DNA of 64,000 nt from Sutterella sp. (GCA_019418605.1 DYBN01000054.1:87977-151976); one strand, 5' to 3'. Shown: positions 17,871-29,985, numbered from the stretch's first letter. Made by a program: numbers and translations. Notes: generated by a model not told the origin, from the letters alone.

Positions 17871-19910
17871 TCAGACTTCCAAAGCCTTTTCAATGGCCTC
17901 GTGAACGGCTTCGTAAATGGGTAGGTAGCCCGAGTCTCTGGCCGCGGCGCCAATGCTGATGACGTTGACGCCTGCCGCGGAAAGGCGCATTTCAAGCTCA
18001 TTGTTGGGAACCGCGCCGCAGCAAACAACGACGTGATCAACGCGCACGGCGTATCGGTCCTCGTGCCTTTCGCCCCAGCTTGCGCGCAGCGCGAAATTGT
18101 CGATTGCCTCAATGTTGGCGTCGCGCAGCGTCTGCGCGCCGCGCATCAAAAGCCACTGCAGCTCCCAGCGATCAACCGGCTCGCGCAGCACTTGATCGGT
18201 CTGACCGCGTTCGGACTCAACCAGATACACCTGCCGCAGGGGCGGCGCAATTTCGGGCACCACGCCCAAAACGCCGCCGCGGTTAAAGCGCATGTCGCCG
18301 ATCCCCCAGGCTTTTTTCCACTGTTCGGCCGTCAGCTCCGCCTCTTCGAGCTGCTCGAGAAGATAGCGGCAGACCGTGACGGAAACCGCATTGACGCCGA
18401 TAACCGCCACGCGGTTTCCCACCGGCGCGTTCTCTCCCAAGAGTTCCTCGTAGGTAACGACGTTGGAAGAATCAATGCCGGGAAAATCCGGTATCTCCGG
18501 ATCAGATCCGGCGGCGTTGACGACAAGATCGATGTCATTTAACGACAAAATGCTGCTTGTGTCTGCTTTTTCGTTTAAATGGATGTCAACTCCCGCCAAA
18601 ATTAGATCTTTTTCCAGTAAGTCAATCCAGCGCTCAATTTTTGTCGTCTGTCTGATTTTTCCTACAAAACGGACGGAGCCGCCCAAAAAATCCTGTTTTT
18701 CCAGCAAACGCACGAAGTGGCCCCGGCGGGCGGCCGTGAGGGCAAAAAGCATGCCGCTGATGCCGCCGCCCGCAACGAGGATGCGCCGCTTTTTGGCTGC
18801 GGGCACGAAGGCTTGCGGGAAGGCGTTGAAGGAAAAGGGGGAGCTCAGGCTAAAAAGCCGCCGGGTGCGCGAGAGCGCGTCGATGCGGGCGCACTCGGGG
18901 TATTCGATCCAGGGGTGAATGACGCCTTCGCTCGAGCCCAGAGACTTGCGAAGAAAATGGCTGTCGGCGACAAGCGGGCGGCCAAAGGCAATGAGAAGAT
19001 TGGCTAGGCCCTCAATCGCCTGATCGGCGTCTTCGAGCGAGCCCAAATCTTCGTTGTAGATCACCGCCAAAGAGGTGTTTTCCGCCAGAAGCCGCACGGC
19101 GGGCAGCCACACGTCCCTGGGGATTGGGTGCAGGTACGTGGGAATGCGGTCTTCGGGCCCTCCGAACTCGGGCCGCAGGTAGTCGGCTCCGGCAATGCGA
19201 AGCATCTGAACAAGCCTTAGCGTCTCCTCCCAGTCGGCGCCGCGCGGGGAGAGTTCCATGAGATTAAAGCGCACGCCGATGACAAAGTCGTCGCCCGCCG
19301 CCTTGCGGATGCCCCGCACGATGTCAAGCACGAATTTAAAGCGCGCAAGCTGCGTGGCGCCCCAGGCATCGTGCCTGCGGTTGCTTGCGGGGCTCAAAAA
19401 CGAGGCCGCAAGCGAGCGGCCCGCCGCGTGCACTTCGACGCCGTCGTAGCCCGCCTCTTTGGCCAGCAGCGCCGTGTCGATAAATCCCGCGATGATGCGG
19501 CGGATAAGAAAGTGCGGTGCCCGCCAGGCCGTTGACTTCGACTTCTGCCTGACGGTGCTTGAAGACCATGCGGGCCAGGACGAGGCCTGAGCACCCGAGT
19601 GCACCAGCTGCAAAATGCTGCGGCAGTCTCGTTTCTTGAGAGCCGCATTGAGGGCCCGGTGGCGCGGGACGTCGATTGCCTCGTTAAAAACGCGCCACTT
19701 GGGGCTTGGCGCGCCGCTTGCATGCACAAGTCCTGCGCAGACCGTCACCATGCTCACGCCGTCGTCGGCGAGTTGTTCGAAAAAGCGCGAGAGCTCCGCA
19801 AGGCTCGGTTCAAATTCGAGTCCCGTAAAGATCGGCGCGGCCGTGATGCGGTTTTTGAGCTGCAGCCGCGCACGGGAAAACGGGCACTGCAGGTTGTCAA
19901 AGGTCGGCAT
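17871..19910 (-). CDS. FadH-like NADH:flavin oxidoreductase homologue without Fe-S ligands
   Basis: 679 residues: an OYE-type TIM barrel (about 1-325), then tandem nucleotide-binding domains as in 2,4-dienoyl-CoA reductase. Known members bind a 4Fe-4S cluster with four Cys after the barrel; here that segment (FGRPLVADSHFLRKS to AAKKRRILVAGG) has one Cys. The barrel motif GAHGYL reads AAGRSL, and the NAD(P)H motif GxGxxG reads GVNAVSV. The FAD motif GGGISG is present. So FMN/FAD chemistry may survive while electron entry from NAD(P)H looks lost. The ATG at 19910 starts the conserved barrel; one at 19973 would add 21 unlike residues. It ends with a strong terminator. Confidence 0.75.
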   Translation of the reverse strand: MPTFDNLQCPFSRARLQLKNRITAAPIFTGLEFEPSLAELSRFFEQLADDGVSMVTVCAGLVHASGAPSPKWRVFNEAIDVPRHRALNAALKKRDCRSILQLVHSGAQASSWPAWSSSTVRQKSKSTAWRAPHFLIRRIIAGFIDTALLAKEAGYDGVEVHAAGRSLAASFLSPASNRRHDAWGATQLARFKFVLDIVRGIRKAAGDDFVIGVRFNLMELSPRGADWEETLRLVQMLRIAGADYLRPEFGGPEDRIPTYLHPIPRDVWLPAVRLLAENTSLAVIYNEDLGSLEDADQAIEGLANLLIAFGRPLVADSHFLRKSLGSSEGVIHPWIEYPECARIDALSRTRRLFSLSSPFSFNAFPQAFVPAAKKRRILVAGGGISGMLFALTAARRGHFVRLLEKQDFLGGSVRFVGKIRQTTKIERWIDLLEKDLILAGVDIHLNEKADTSSILSLNDIDLVVNAAGSDPEIPDFPGIDSSNVVTYEELLGENAPVGNRVAVIGVNAVSVTVCRYLLEQLEEAELTAEQWKKAWGIGDMRFNRGGVLGVVPEIAPPLRQVYLVESERGQTDQVLREPVDRWELQWLLMRGAQTLRDANIEAIDNFALRASWGERHEDRYAVRVDHVVVCCGAVPNNELEMRLSAAGVNVISIGAAARDSGYLPIYEAVHEAIEKALEV

Positions 19911-20149
19911 GAGCGTGGCGCCGTGTCTTTCAACGCAATCCTGCGGCTCTTGCCGCAAAAGAAAAACGCGCAAGGAATGAGGGCGGCGCGAGTGTGTCCT
20001 TGCTTGAAAACAATGGGTGACGATGGCCGATAATGGGCGCAGTTGATTCTATCACCGGGCCTTTTGCCGACATCTTGCCGTCATTTTGACGACGCGTTCG
20101 CGGCAGTTTCGCGACCTTGTGCTCGTGTTTTGCGCGTTTTTCGCGTGCG

Positions 20150-21115
20150 TTACGGCGTCTCCGGCGGGGCGGCTTCAAGCTGCGCCAGGTTGTTGATGCC
20201 AAAGGGCACGAGCACGCTCGGAATGGTCGTTGCCGTGCTCTCCAGGTGCGAGAGCTGATCGTCAAAGAAGATGTGCGGCCGCATGATGTTGAGCACCCTG
20301 CTCTTTTGCAGTCCGTCCATCAAAAAGAGTTCGGCTGCGCTCATGCCGAGCGCTTTGAGCGTCGTGATGAGGCGCTCTTCGCTCGGGGCGCCGCGCGCCG
20401 TGACGATGGAAACGCGCAGCGCAGGCTTGTAGTACGGATCGTTTTCTCCCCGCTTGGCGTCAAGCGCCTGAAACTGCGCGAGCTTGCGAAAGAGTTTGCT
20501 CAACGGGCCCGGTGCGTGCGGCGTCTCCTTCATGTCCGTCTCGTGCCGCTCAAAGCCCGCCAGACCGTCTTTTTGAAACTCGCGCTCGGCCTCGTCGTCG
20601 ATGATGACGCCGTCAAAGTCAAAGGCAATCCTGAGCTCCCCGTCGTCGTCTTCTTCGCTGCTGAGCTGATTGGGCCCCACGGGCAGCACAAGCCCTGCCG
20701 GGTGATGCTTTTGAATGGCGCGGATCACGTTTTCCTTGTTCGCGCTCAGAAAAAGCGAGGCGTCGAAGGCTTCGATGTAGGGAAAGGTTGACTGGCCCGA
20801 CGTGAAGGCGCCGGCCTTGATCGGCAGCTCGTAGTAGCGGCACGAGGCAAAAAAGCGCTGCCCCGTTTCCGGCGAGTTGCGGCTTAAAACCACGACGCGA
20901 AAGGGCTCCTCGGCCGGAAAGAGGCGGTTGATTCTCAAGAGCCTTGTCACAAAGGGAAAGGCCACGCCCGGCTGCAGGGGCTTGTCGCGGTTGTCGATCT
21001 GATACTTGCGGTAGGCGGCGATGCCCATGGACTCAAAGATTTGATGCTCATCCTCAAGATCAAAGAGCGCGCGGGAGCTGACGGCGACGACGAGTTGATT
21101 GTCCGTGGTCTTCAT
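20150..21115 (-). CDS. 5'-nucleotidase (PF06189 type)
   Basis: 321 residues. Family members remove phosphate from nucleoside 5'-monophosphates in the cytoplasm. The HAD-like motif is AFDFDGVIIDDEAE at about 166-179; the N-terminus (VVAVSSRALFDLEDEHQIFESMG) and the segment VLSRNSPETGQRFF are typical of the family. RPHIFFDDQLSHLE near the end carries the late acidic pair. Length is normal. The gene lies between gyrB and the FadH-like gene, all on the minus strand, and starts 34 bp after the hairpin that follows gyrB. Confidence 0.83.
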   Translation of the reverse strand: MKTTDNQLVVAVSSRALFDLEDEHQIFESMGIAAYRKYQIDNRDKPLQPGVAFPFVTRLLRINRLFPAEEPFRVVVLSRNSPETGQRFFASCRYYELPIKAGAFTSGQSTFPYIEAFDASLFLSANKENVIRAIQKHHPAGLVLPVGPNQLSSEEDDDGELRIAFDFDGVIIDDEAEREFQKDGLAGFERHETDMKETPHAPGPLSKLFRKLAQFQALDAKRGENDPYYKPALRVSIVTARGAPSEERLITTLKALGMSAAELFLMDGLQKSRVLNIMRPHIFFDDQLSHLESTATTIPSVLVPFGINNLAQLEAAPPETP

Positions 21116-21144
21116 GGTCGTTGATTTTTGGGCCCTGAAACAGC

Positions 21145-21173
21145 AAAAAAGCCCGAAACGAGCGGGCCTTTTT
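21145..21173. terminator. Bidirectional terminator after gyrB
   Basis: Six A, then GCCCG (21151-21155), loop, CGGGC (21163-21167), then CTTTTTT. It works in both directions by composition and lies 14 bp past the gyrB stop on the minus strand. Confidence 0.75.
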
Positions 21174-21186
21174 GCATTGAAAATCG

Positions 21187-23754
<2,568 letters not shown>

Positions 23755-23814
23755 TCAAATTTTCGTGTAAAGGTCAAGATTGCCGCCGCCGGTTTTGCTG
23801 CGCTTGAAAACCTT

Positions 23815-23851
23815 GCGCCAATGCAGCGAAAAAATCGCGTTGCATTGGCGC
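23815..23851 (-). promoter_or_regulatory. Long hairpin between dnaN and gyrB
   Basis: GCGCCAATGCA (23815-23825) pairs perfectly with TGCATTGGCGC (23841-23851), extended inward by GCG/CGC. No T-run follows, so it is more likely an RNA stability, processing or attenuation element than a terminator. Confidence 0.5.
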
Positions 23852-23966
23852 TCTTTGCGGGATCCGGAAAATTGGGCGGCCAAAGGGGACTTTGGACTTT
23901 GCCCGAAGGCCCCCTGCCGTTTTGCTCGTGCACAGACAAAAATCGTGCGGCACGAGGCGGTGCACG

Positions 23967-25082
23967 TTAAATGCGCATCGGCATCAGCACGTAGCGGAAG
24001 TTTTCGCTCTCGGGCATCGTCAGCAGCGTGGCGCCCTGGTTATTGGCAAAGGCAAAGCGCACTTCGCTGTTTTTGAGGTTTCCGAGAACGTCAAGCAGGT
24101 AGACGACGTTAAAGCCCAGATCGAGTTCGTCGCCCTCGTAGTTGATGGCGATTTCCTCAACGGCCTCCTCCATGTCGGCGTTGGCGCTCTGAATCTGCAG
24201 GCAGCCGGGCTTGACGAGCCAGCGCAGGCCCTTGAACTTCTCGTTGGCAAGCACGGCCGCGCGTCTTAGCGCGCCGATGAGCTGCTCGCGGTTGATGAGG
24301 AAGATTTTGTCATTGTGCTGCGGAATGACGCGCTTGTAGTCGGGGTACTTGCCGTCGACGAGCTTGGTGAGAAATTCGATGCTACCAAAGGTAAAGCGCG
24401 CCTGATTGGCCGAGAGCTCCACCCGCACGGGAGCGTCGCTCTCCGGGAGCAGCTTCATGAGCTGCTGGACGGTCTTGCGCGGCAAGATGGCCTCGATCGG
24501 GCGCTCTTCGTCGGTGGTGATCTCAAGCGCGGCGTCGCAGCAGGCCAGACGGTGCCCGTCGGTGGCAACCGTGCGCACAAGCCCGTTTTCAATTGAGAGC
24601 AGCATGCCGTTGAGGTAGTAGCGGATGTCCTGCTGGGCCATGGCAAAGTGCACCATCTGCAGCAGGTGCTTGAGCACGTTTGCGGGCAGCGTGAAGTCGT
24701 GGTCGATCGCCGCCACGGGCAGCACCGGGTACTCCTCGGCGGACATCTGCGAGAGTGAAAAGCGCGAGTTGTCGGCGCGAAGCACCACCTTCTTGCCGTC
24801 AACGAGCATGGAGACCTCGGTCGAGGCGCTCGGCAGCGCCGTCAAGAGGGCGATGAGCTTGCCTGCGGGCACGGTGGCTTTCACCTGCTCGGCGCCGACG
24901 CCGATCTGGGCGCTCGTGCGAATCTGGATTTCAAGGTCGGTTGTGGTGAAGGTGACTTCGCTACCGTTTGCGTCGACCAGAATGTTGGAGAGAATGGGAA
25001 GCGTCTGACGGCCTTCCACGATTCCCCCCACAATCTGCAGAGGTTTCAGAAGCGCCTCGCGCGTACATTGGATGAACTGCAT
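23967..25082 (-). CDS. dnaN: DNA polymerase III beta subunit (sliding clamp)
   Basis: 371 residues, close to the usual 366. Forms the ring that tethers polymerase to DNA. The start MQFIQCTREALLKPLQIVGG and the end MPESENFRYVLMPMRI match the family, the latter being the C-terminal LMPMRL region. Three clamp domains of about 120 residues are evident from internal pseudo-repeats. It follows dnaA after 122 bp with a small hairpin between them. Confidence 0.97.
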   Translation of the reverse strand: MQFIQCTREALLKPLQIVGGIVEGRQTLPILSNILVDANGSEVTFTTTDLEIQIRTSAQIGVGAEQVKATVPAGKLIALLTALPSASTEVSMLVDGKKVVLRADNSRFSLSQMSAEEYPVLPVAAIDHDFTLPANVLKHLLQMVHFAMAQQDIRYYLNGMLLSIENGLVRTVATDGHRLACCDAALEITTDEERPIEAILPRKTVQQLMKLLPESDAPVRVELSANQARFTFGSIEFLTKLVDGKYPDYKRVIPQHNDKIFLINREQLIGALRRAAVLANEKFKGLRWLVKPGCLQIQSANADMEEAVEEIAINYEGDELDLGFNVVYLLDVLGNLKNSEVRFAFANNQGATLLTMPESENFRYVLMPMRI

Positions 25083-25114
25083 GAAATCAACCTTTTCTCG
25101 TAATCAAAACTGAA

Positions 25115-25133
25115 GCCGAAGCAAAACTTCGGC
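25115..25133 (-). promoter_or_regulatory. Hairpin between dnaA and dnaN
   Basis: GCCGAAG, five-base loop, CTTCGGC: a perfect 7-bp stem read toward dnaN, followed on the minus strand by TTCAGTTTTG. It may be a weak terminator or attenuator. Confidence 0.4.
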
Positions 25134-25204
25134 CCGTCTGTGGATTTTAATGAAAAACTACCCGGCTGTCGCCTGGTGCGCGGGGCGAAAATCGTTGATT
25201 TTCC

Positions 25205-26560
25205 TCAGCTTTTGATCTTCTGCTCGAGGATGTGAAGATCGTACTTGAGCTCTTCGTCGGTGTTGCGCTCCGCGGCGATTTTTTTGCACGCATAGATGAT
25301 GGTGGCGTGGTCTCGCCCGCCAAAGAGGTCGCCGAGTTCGGGCAGGCTCTTTTTGGTGAGCTCGCGGGCAAGGTAGATGGCGATTTGGCGCGCGCGCACA
25401 AGCTTGGCCTTGCGCGACTTTGAGTTGATGTCGGCCACTTTAAAGCCGTAGTGCTGCGCCACGGTCTGCTGGATGGCCTCGATCGTGACCGGCGTGCTGC
25501 TTGCCTTGAAGATGTCGCGCAGCGCAAGCTTTACGGTGTCGATCGTGACGTCGACCTGATGAAAGCGCGTGTAGGCAAGAACCTGCTGCACGGCGCCTTC
25601 GAGTTCTCGCACGTTGCTCTTGAGTTTTTTGGCGATGATCTCGGCCACCTCGCGGGGCATGTCAAGCCCCGAGCGCTCGGCCTTTAAAAGCAGAATCTGC
25701 ACGCGCATGTCAAACTCGGGCGGCTCGATCGTCACGATGAGCCCCTGCGTGAGGCGGCTCAAAAGCCGCTCCTGAAAGTCCTTGAGGTTGCGCGGATAGG
25801 TGTCGCTCGTGAGCACGATCTGCTTGCCGTGCGGCACCATGCTCTCAAAGGTGAGAAAGAAGTTGGTCTGCGTGCCCGTACGGGGACCGAAGCTTTGAAT
25901 GTCGTCGATCAAAAGCAGATCAAGGCCGCGGTAGCGCTCCTCAAAGCGGCGCATCTCATCGGCAAAGCGGTCCCGGTCAACGCTGTTGAGCCGCATGACC
26001 TCCATGAATTCCTGAACGTACTGCTGCGCGGAGATGCACAGCACCTTTGCCTTGGGATTGTTTTGCAAAAAACGGTTGCCGATGGCGTGCATCAGGTGCG
26101 TTTTTCCAAGGCCTACGCCGCCGTAGATGAAAAGCGGGTTGTAGATCGACTTGGGGCTTGAGGCGACCTGCAGGGCCGAGGCAAAGGCCATCTGGTTGGC
26201 CTGGCCTTCGACCAGATTTTCAAACGTGAGGTAGGGCAGCAGCCCCGTTTTGGCAATGTCGGCCTGCGACGGGGCTTCGGGCTCGGCTGGAGCCGCGGCG
26301 GAGGCGGTCTCGGCTCCCTCTTCCCTTACCTGCCAGAGCAGTTCGACTTCTTTTGCAGCCAGACGGTTGACGGTCTGCGAGATCGTCTTTCCGTAGGCCT
26401 TGACGACTTGGCGCATCTTTGCGTTTGAAGGGGCATAAATCGTCACGACCCCTGCGTCGAGCTCGACATCGGCCGTCAGATCTGAAAACCAGTTCTGATA
26501 GACCAAGGCGGGCGTTGACTCCCGCAGGGCTTCAAGGCATTGCGTCCAGAAATCGTTCAT
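25205..26560 (-). CDS. dnaA: Chromosomal replication initiator protein DnaA
   Basis: 451 residues. Domain I about 1-80 (FWTQCLEALRE..QNWF); a short Ala/Pro/Glu-rich linker 83-105; AAA+ domain with Walker A GGVGLGKT (Lys153) and Walker B LLIDDIQ; sensor and box VII motifs; and domain IV with the DNA-binding signature GGRDHATIIYACKKI. The ATG at 26560 (MNDFWTQ) is the family start; an upstream in-frame start at 26608 would add 16 unlike residues. It diverges from rpmH across 712 bp. Confidence 0.97.
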   Translation of the reverse strand: MNDFWTQCLEALRESTPALVYQNWFSDLTADVELDAGVVTIYAPSNAKMRQVVKAYGKTISQTVNRLAAKEVELLWQVREEGAETASAAAPAEPEAPSQADIAKTGLLPYLTFENLVEGQANQMAFASALQVASSPKSIYNPLFIYGGVGLGKTHLMHAIGNRFLQNNPKAKVLCISAQQYVQEFMEVMRLNSVDRDRFADEMRRFEERYRGLDLLLIDDIQSFGPRTGTQTNFFLTFESMVPHGKQIVLTSDTYPRNLKDFQERLLSRLTQGLIVTIEPPEFDMRVQILLLKAERSGLDMPREVAEIIAKKLKSNVRELEGAVQQVLAYTRFHQVDVTIDTVKLALRDIFKASSTPVTIEAIQQTVAQHYGFKVADINSKSRKAKLVRARQIAIYLARELTKKSLPELGDLFGGRDHATIIYACKKIAAERNTDEELKYDLHILEQKIKS

Positions 26561-27272
26561 CTGCTTCAATGAAAAGGGAAAAAAACGCCCCGCGGCGCCG
26601 GCGCGCATTGCCGCAGGCCGGCCTTGCTCCTTGGGAGAAAACCTTGAGACGACAAAAGCCGCGCCGCAGGCGGGGAATGTTTGTACGAGTGTTCGGGGAA
26701 AATAGGCGAGGATTTTACCTGCGGCGCCTGAAGTTATCTATGTGGCGGCCCGCCTTCGCCCCTTGCTTGGGATTCGCTGATTTTGCGCATTCGCACGACC
26801 GATTGTGGTGGGCTGAGGTCCCCGACGCTAGATGCTGTGGAAAACGCCAGGGGCGATCGCGGCGATAAAAATTTTTCTCCGGCTCGGGGGAGCGTGAAAT
26901 TTTTGCGCAAAGATTGACAGAAACACCAAAAATAGGGTTTAATATCAGGCTTTTCACGGACACGGATCACTGCGGCCGGCGTTTTCACCTGGCCGCACGG
27001 CGGATGCGCGCGTTTTTTTGCGGCAAAGATGCTTTTGCCGACGGCTCGTTTGGCCGGGCGCACATCGTCTGCGCGCATGGGCGTGTCTTCGCGAAAAGAG
27101 CGTCTTCTGCGGCCGCCAAAAAGGCGTTGACAGCAACAGGCATTTTGTGCGGCCCGAACTTTGTTTTAGATGAAGCGCCGGCTGCGGCGCGCCAAACGAA
27201 GGAAAAGACATCAATTTTCCCGGCGCTGCTGCCTCTTCATCGTCTTCCTTTGACTGAAGGTAAGGAAATATC
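26561..27272. other. dnaA-rpmH divergent region
   Basis: 712 bp with no gene. One good DnaA box, TGTGGAAAA at 26836-26844, could serve dnaA autoregulation; other near boxes are weak and scattered. The rpmH promoter at 26914 makes a leader of about 325 nt for the ribosomal protein. A possible oriC site by gene order, but not by DnaA-box content. Confidence 0.6.
26914..26943 (+). promoter_or_regulatory. Sigma-70 promoter of rpmH
   Basis: -35 TTGACA at 26914-26919, 18-bp spacer, -10 TTTAAT at 26938-26943. Confidence 0.7.
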
Positions 27273-27413
27273 ATGGCTACCAAGCGTACGTACCAACCCT
27301 CCAAGATCAAGCGTGCCCGCACGCACGGCTTCCTGGTCCGCTCCCGCACCAAGGGCGGCCGCGCCGTTCTGGCCCGCCGTCGCCGCAAGGGGCGTCACAC
27401 CCTCGCTCTCTAA
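27273..27413 (+). CDS. rpmH: 50S ribosomal protein L34
   Basis: 46 residues, [20 protein letters not shown] then [20 protein letters not shown], matching the L34 family (KRTYQPS, RTHGF, GGRAVL, RRxKGR). Family proteins are 44-46 residues and very basic. AAGGAAAT precedes the ATG. It heads the rpmH-rnpA-yidD-yidC block. Confidence 0.96.
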   Translation: MATKRTYQPSKIKRARTHGFLVRSRTKGGRAVLARRRRKGRHTLAL

Positions 27414-27461
27414 TCTGAGGACGTTTTCGCCGTCGTCGAAAAAGACGTCTTCAGTGCAGCT

Positions 27462-27923
27462 GTGACGCAGACCCGGTCCGGATACCGCTTTCCAAAGTCG
27501 GCTCGAATTCTCAGTTCAGACGACTTCGGAAGACTTTTGCGGTCCGACCGCCCCGGAGCAATCCGACTCGGACGTGATTCTGTTTCTTTGTGTGCCCAGG
27601 CACATCAACAAACGGGTCGCGTCCGTTTTGGTTTTACGGTCGGAAAGCGCAACGTTCCGCTCTCGGTGGACCGCGCGCTCGTCAAGCGGATCATGCGCGA
27701 AGAGGTCCGGCACGCACTTCCCGATTTCGAGAGCCGGTGCAGGGCGCTTGGCGTGGGGCTTGACGTGAGCCTGCGCTTTCGCACGCCCCTGCGCACAAGC
27801 GGCGCCGCAACGACGCAGGCGCAGGCAAGGGCGCTTGTGCGAGGCTCCTGCAAACTGTGCCTGAAGGCGCTCTCAAAGCGCCTGCCGCAGCTTGCGGGCG
27901 CACTTGAAAGCGCCGCGAAATAA
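27462..27923 (+). CDS. rnpA: Ribonuclease P protein component
   Basis: 153 residues from a GTG start. Binds RNase P RNA and helps process tRNA 5' ends. The RNR-type motif is RVRFGFTVGKRNVPLSVDRALVKRIMREEVR, in which the usual RNxxKR is DRALVKR. The N-terminus FPKSARILSSDDFGRLLRS is typical. It is longer than E. coli RnpA (119) through a C-terminal extension. It lies 48 bp after rpmH. Confidence 0.92.
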   Translation: MTQTRSGYRFPKSARILSSDDFGRLLRSDRPGAIRLGRDSVSLCAQAHQQTGRVRFGFTVGKRNVPLSVDRALVKRIMREEVRHALPDFESRCRALGVGLDVSLRFRTPLRTSGAATTQAQARALVRGSCKLCLKALSKRLPQLAGALESAAK

Positions 27924-27927
27924 GAAA

Positions 27928-28176
27928 ATGCTTGCCCGGATTTTCATTGCCCTCGTTCGCCTCTATCAGCTCACCTTCTCGAGCTGGGTCGGCTGGCAGT
28001 GCCGTTTTGTTCCGACGTGCTCGAACTACGCCATCGAGGCTTTTGAAAAGCACGGAGCGCTCAAGGGGCTTTGGATGACGGTGATGCGTCTTCTTCGCTG
28101 CCATCCGCTGGGCGGGTGCGGTTATGATCCCGTACCGGATAAGTTTCGCTGGCGCTGCTGGCGTCACGATCAATGA
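27928..28176 (+). CDS. yidD: YidD membrane protein insertion efficiency factor
   Basis: 82 residues. An amphipathic N-terminus (MLARIFIALVRLYQL) and three conserved Cys in CRFVPTCSNYAIEAF and CHPLGGCGYDPVP define the family. It assists YidC-dependent insertion. The ATG at 27928 follows the rnpA stop by 4 bp and yidC comes next, the conserved order. Confidence 0.95.
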   Translation: MLARIFIALVRLYQLTFSSWVGWQCRFVPTCSNYAIEAFEKHGALKGLWMTVMRLLRCHPLGGCGYDPVPDKFRWRCWRHDQ

Positions 28177-28231
28177 AGAGGCCGTCAAGCGGCCGCTTTT
28201 TTGCTACTAATTTGATTCATCAGGACCAGAT

Positions 28232-29971
28232 ATGGGTGATTTCAAACGAACCCTCATGTGGGTGATTCTGGTTGCAGCCTGCTTCATGTTGTGGGACAAC
28301 TGGCAGGTCTACAACGGACAGCCCTCGTTCTTCGGCGGCGGCGCCACTCAGACCGCCCAAGAGCAGCCTCAGGAGGCGCAGCCCGGCGCCGACGCCGTGC
28401 CCGATGCGCCCGGCAGCGGTGCGCAGGCCCTCGCCAAAGGCATGATTCAGGCTTCCAAACCCGTTGAAGTCCAGAACGATCTCTTAAAGCTCAACATCGA
28501 CGAACAGGGCGCCGTGGTGACCCGCGCCGAGCTCTTGAAGGAGCAGCAGCAGGCCGACTGGACCGATGTAGGCCTGGCCGGCCTCATTCTCGGCAACGAA
28601 AAGCCGCAGCTCAACAACATCGTGATGCTCGACGTGACCCCGCAGCACGTCTACGTTGCGCAAAGCGGCCTCATCGGCGGAGATTTCCCCAATCACAAGT
28701 CGCCCTTCAAGTACCTCGGCACAAAGACCGAAAAGAAGCTTGACGCCGAGCAGAACAAGGAAGTCAACTTCGTGACGGCAACCTTTGAGAGCACGCAGGG
28801 TCCGGTGACGCTGCGAAAGAGCTACGAGCTTGCCGACGGCCGCTACGCCGTGTTCGTGCGCAACGAGGTGATCAACAACGGCGAGGCTCCCATCAAGCCC
28901 TCGATCTACTACCAGATCACGCGCGACGATGCCAAGCCCGAAGGCGAGAGCTCCTTTTACTACACGTACACGGGGCCGGCCATCTACACCGAAGAAAACA
29001 AGTTCCAGAAGATTGCCTTCGACGACATCGGCGATCAGCCCGATCACGTCACCAAGGCCGACAACGGCTGGGTGGCGATGGTGCAGCACTACTTCATCAC
29101 GGCCTGGACCGACATCAAGGGCGACGATTCAAAGCGCGAGCGAGAGTTCTACACCACGAAGCTCGACAAGAACCTCTATGCCGTGGGCTCCATTCAGCGC
29201 CTGGGCACGATCGAGCCCAAGCAGAGCCTGACGACGTCCGAGCTTCTCTACATCGGCCCGCAGGATCAGCAGCGTCTGCAGTATCTTGCCGACGGCCTTG
29301 AACTCGTGGTCGACTACGGGTGGCTTACGTTCCTTGCCAAGCCGATTTACTCCGTGCTGTATTTCCTCTACGGCCTCGTGGGCAACTGGGGCTGGTCGAT
29401 TGTGCTTTTGACCTGCCTGGTGAAGGCCATCCTCTATCCGATTTCGGCCGCAGGCTACAAGTCCATGGCCCGCATGAAGGAAGTGACGCCCCGCATGAAG
29501 GCGCTGCAGGAGCAGTACGGCAGCGACAAGCAGCGCTATCAGCAGGCGGTGATGGAGCTCTACCGCAAGGAAAAGATCAACCCGGTGGGCGGATGCTTCC
29601 CGATTCTGCTGCAGATCCCCGTGTTCCTTGCCCTGTACTGGGTGCTGCTTGCCAGCGTCGAGCTGCGCGGCTCGGCCTGGATCGGCTGGGTGACCGACCT
29701 TGCCATGCCTGATCCCTGGTTCATTTTGCCGGCCATCATGATGGCGACGATGTTCCTGCAGATCAAGCTCAACCCGAAGCCCACCGACGCCATGCAGGCG
29801 CGCATGATGGTCATGATGCCGCTCATCTTCGGCGTGATGTTCTTCTTCTTTGCTTCCGGCCTGGTGCTGTACTGGCTCACGAACAACGTTCTCTCCATCC
29901 TGCAGCAGTGGTGGGTTAACAAGAAGATTGCCGAAGAGCGTCAAAAGCGTCTTCAGGCAGCCAACCGCTAG
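28232..29971 (+). CDS. yidC: Membrane protein insertase YidC
   Basis: 579 residues. An N-terminal membrane segment (TLMWVILVAACFMLWDNW), a short Gln/Pro-rich linker, a large periplasmic domain (about 65-360), then the conserved insertase core with five membrane segments (GNWGWSIVLLTCLVKAILYPI onward). The positively charged groove lies within that core. The basic tail (KKIAEERQKRLQAANR) contacts ribosomes. Inserts and folds inner-membrane proteins, including ATP synthase subunit c encoded nearby. Strong hairpins follow the stop. Confidence 0.96.
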   Translation: MGDFKRTLMWVILVAACFMLWDNWQVYNGQPSFFGGGATQTAQEQPQEAQPGADAVPDAPGSGAQALAKGMIQASKPVEVQNDLLKLNIDEQGAVVTRAELLKEQQQADWTDVGLAGLILGNEKPQLNNIVMLDVTPQHVYVAQSGLIGGDFPNHKSPFKYLGTKTEKKLDAEQNKEVNFVTATFESTQGPVTLRKSYELADGRYAVFVRNEVINNGEAPIKPSIYYQITRDDAKPEGESSFYYTYTGPAIYTEENKFQKIAFDDIGDQPDHVTKADNGWVAMVQHYFITAWTDIKGDDSKREREFYTTKLDKNLYAVGSIQRLGTIEPKQSLTTSELLYIGPQDQQRLQYLADGLELVVDYGWLTFLAKPIYSVLYFLYGLVGNWGWSIVLLTCLVKAILYPISAAGYKSMARMKEVTPRMKALQEQYGSDKQRYQQAVMELYRKEKINPVGGCFPILLQIPVFLALYWVLLASVELRGSAWIGWVTDLAMPDPWFILPAIMMATMFLQIKLNPKPTDAMQARMMVMMPLIFGVMFFFFASGLVLYWLTNNVLSILQQWWVNKKIAEERQKRLQAANR

Positions 29972-29985
29972 AAAGCCTCTCCTTT

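Noticed and set aside
26561..27272. dnaA-rpmH gap as oriC
   Set aside because: Gene order makes it the textbook place, but only one good DnaA box (26836-26844) and no cluster or AT-rich block was seen. Not excluded; GC skew would decide.
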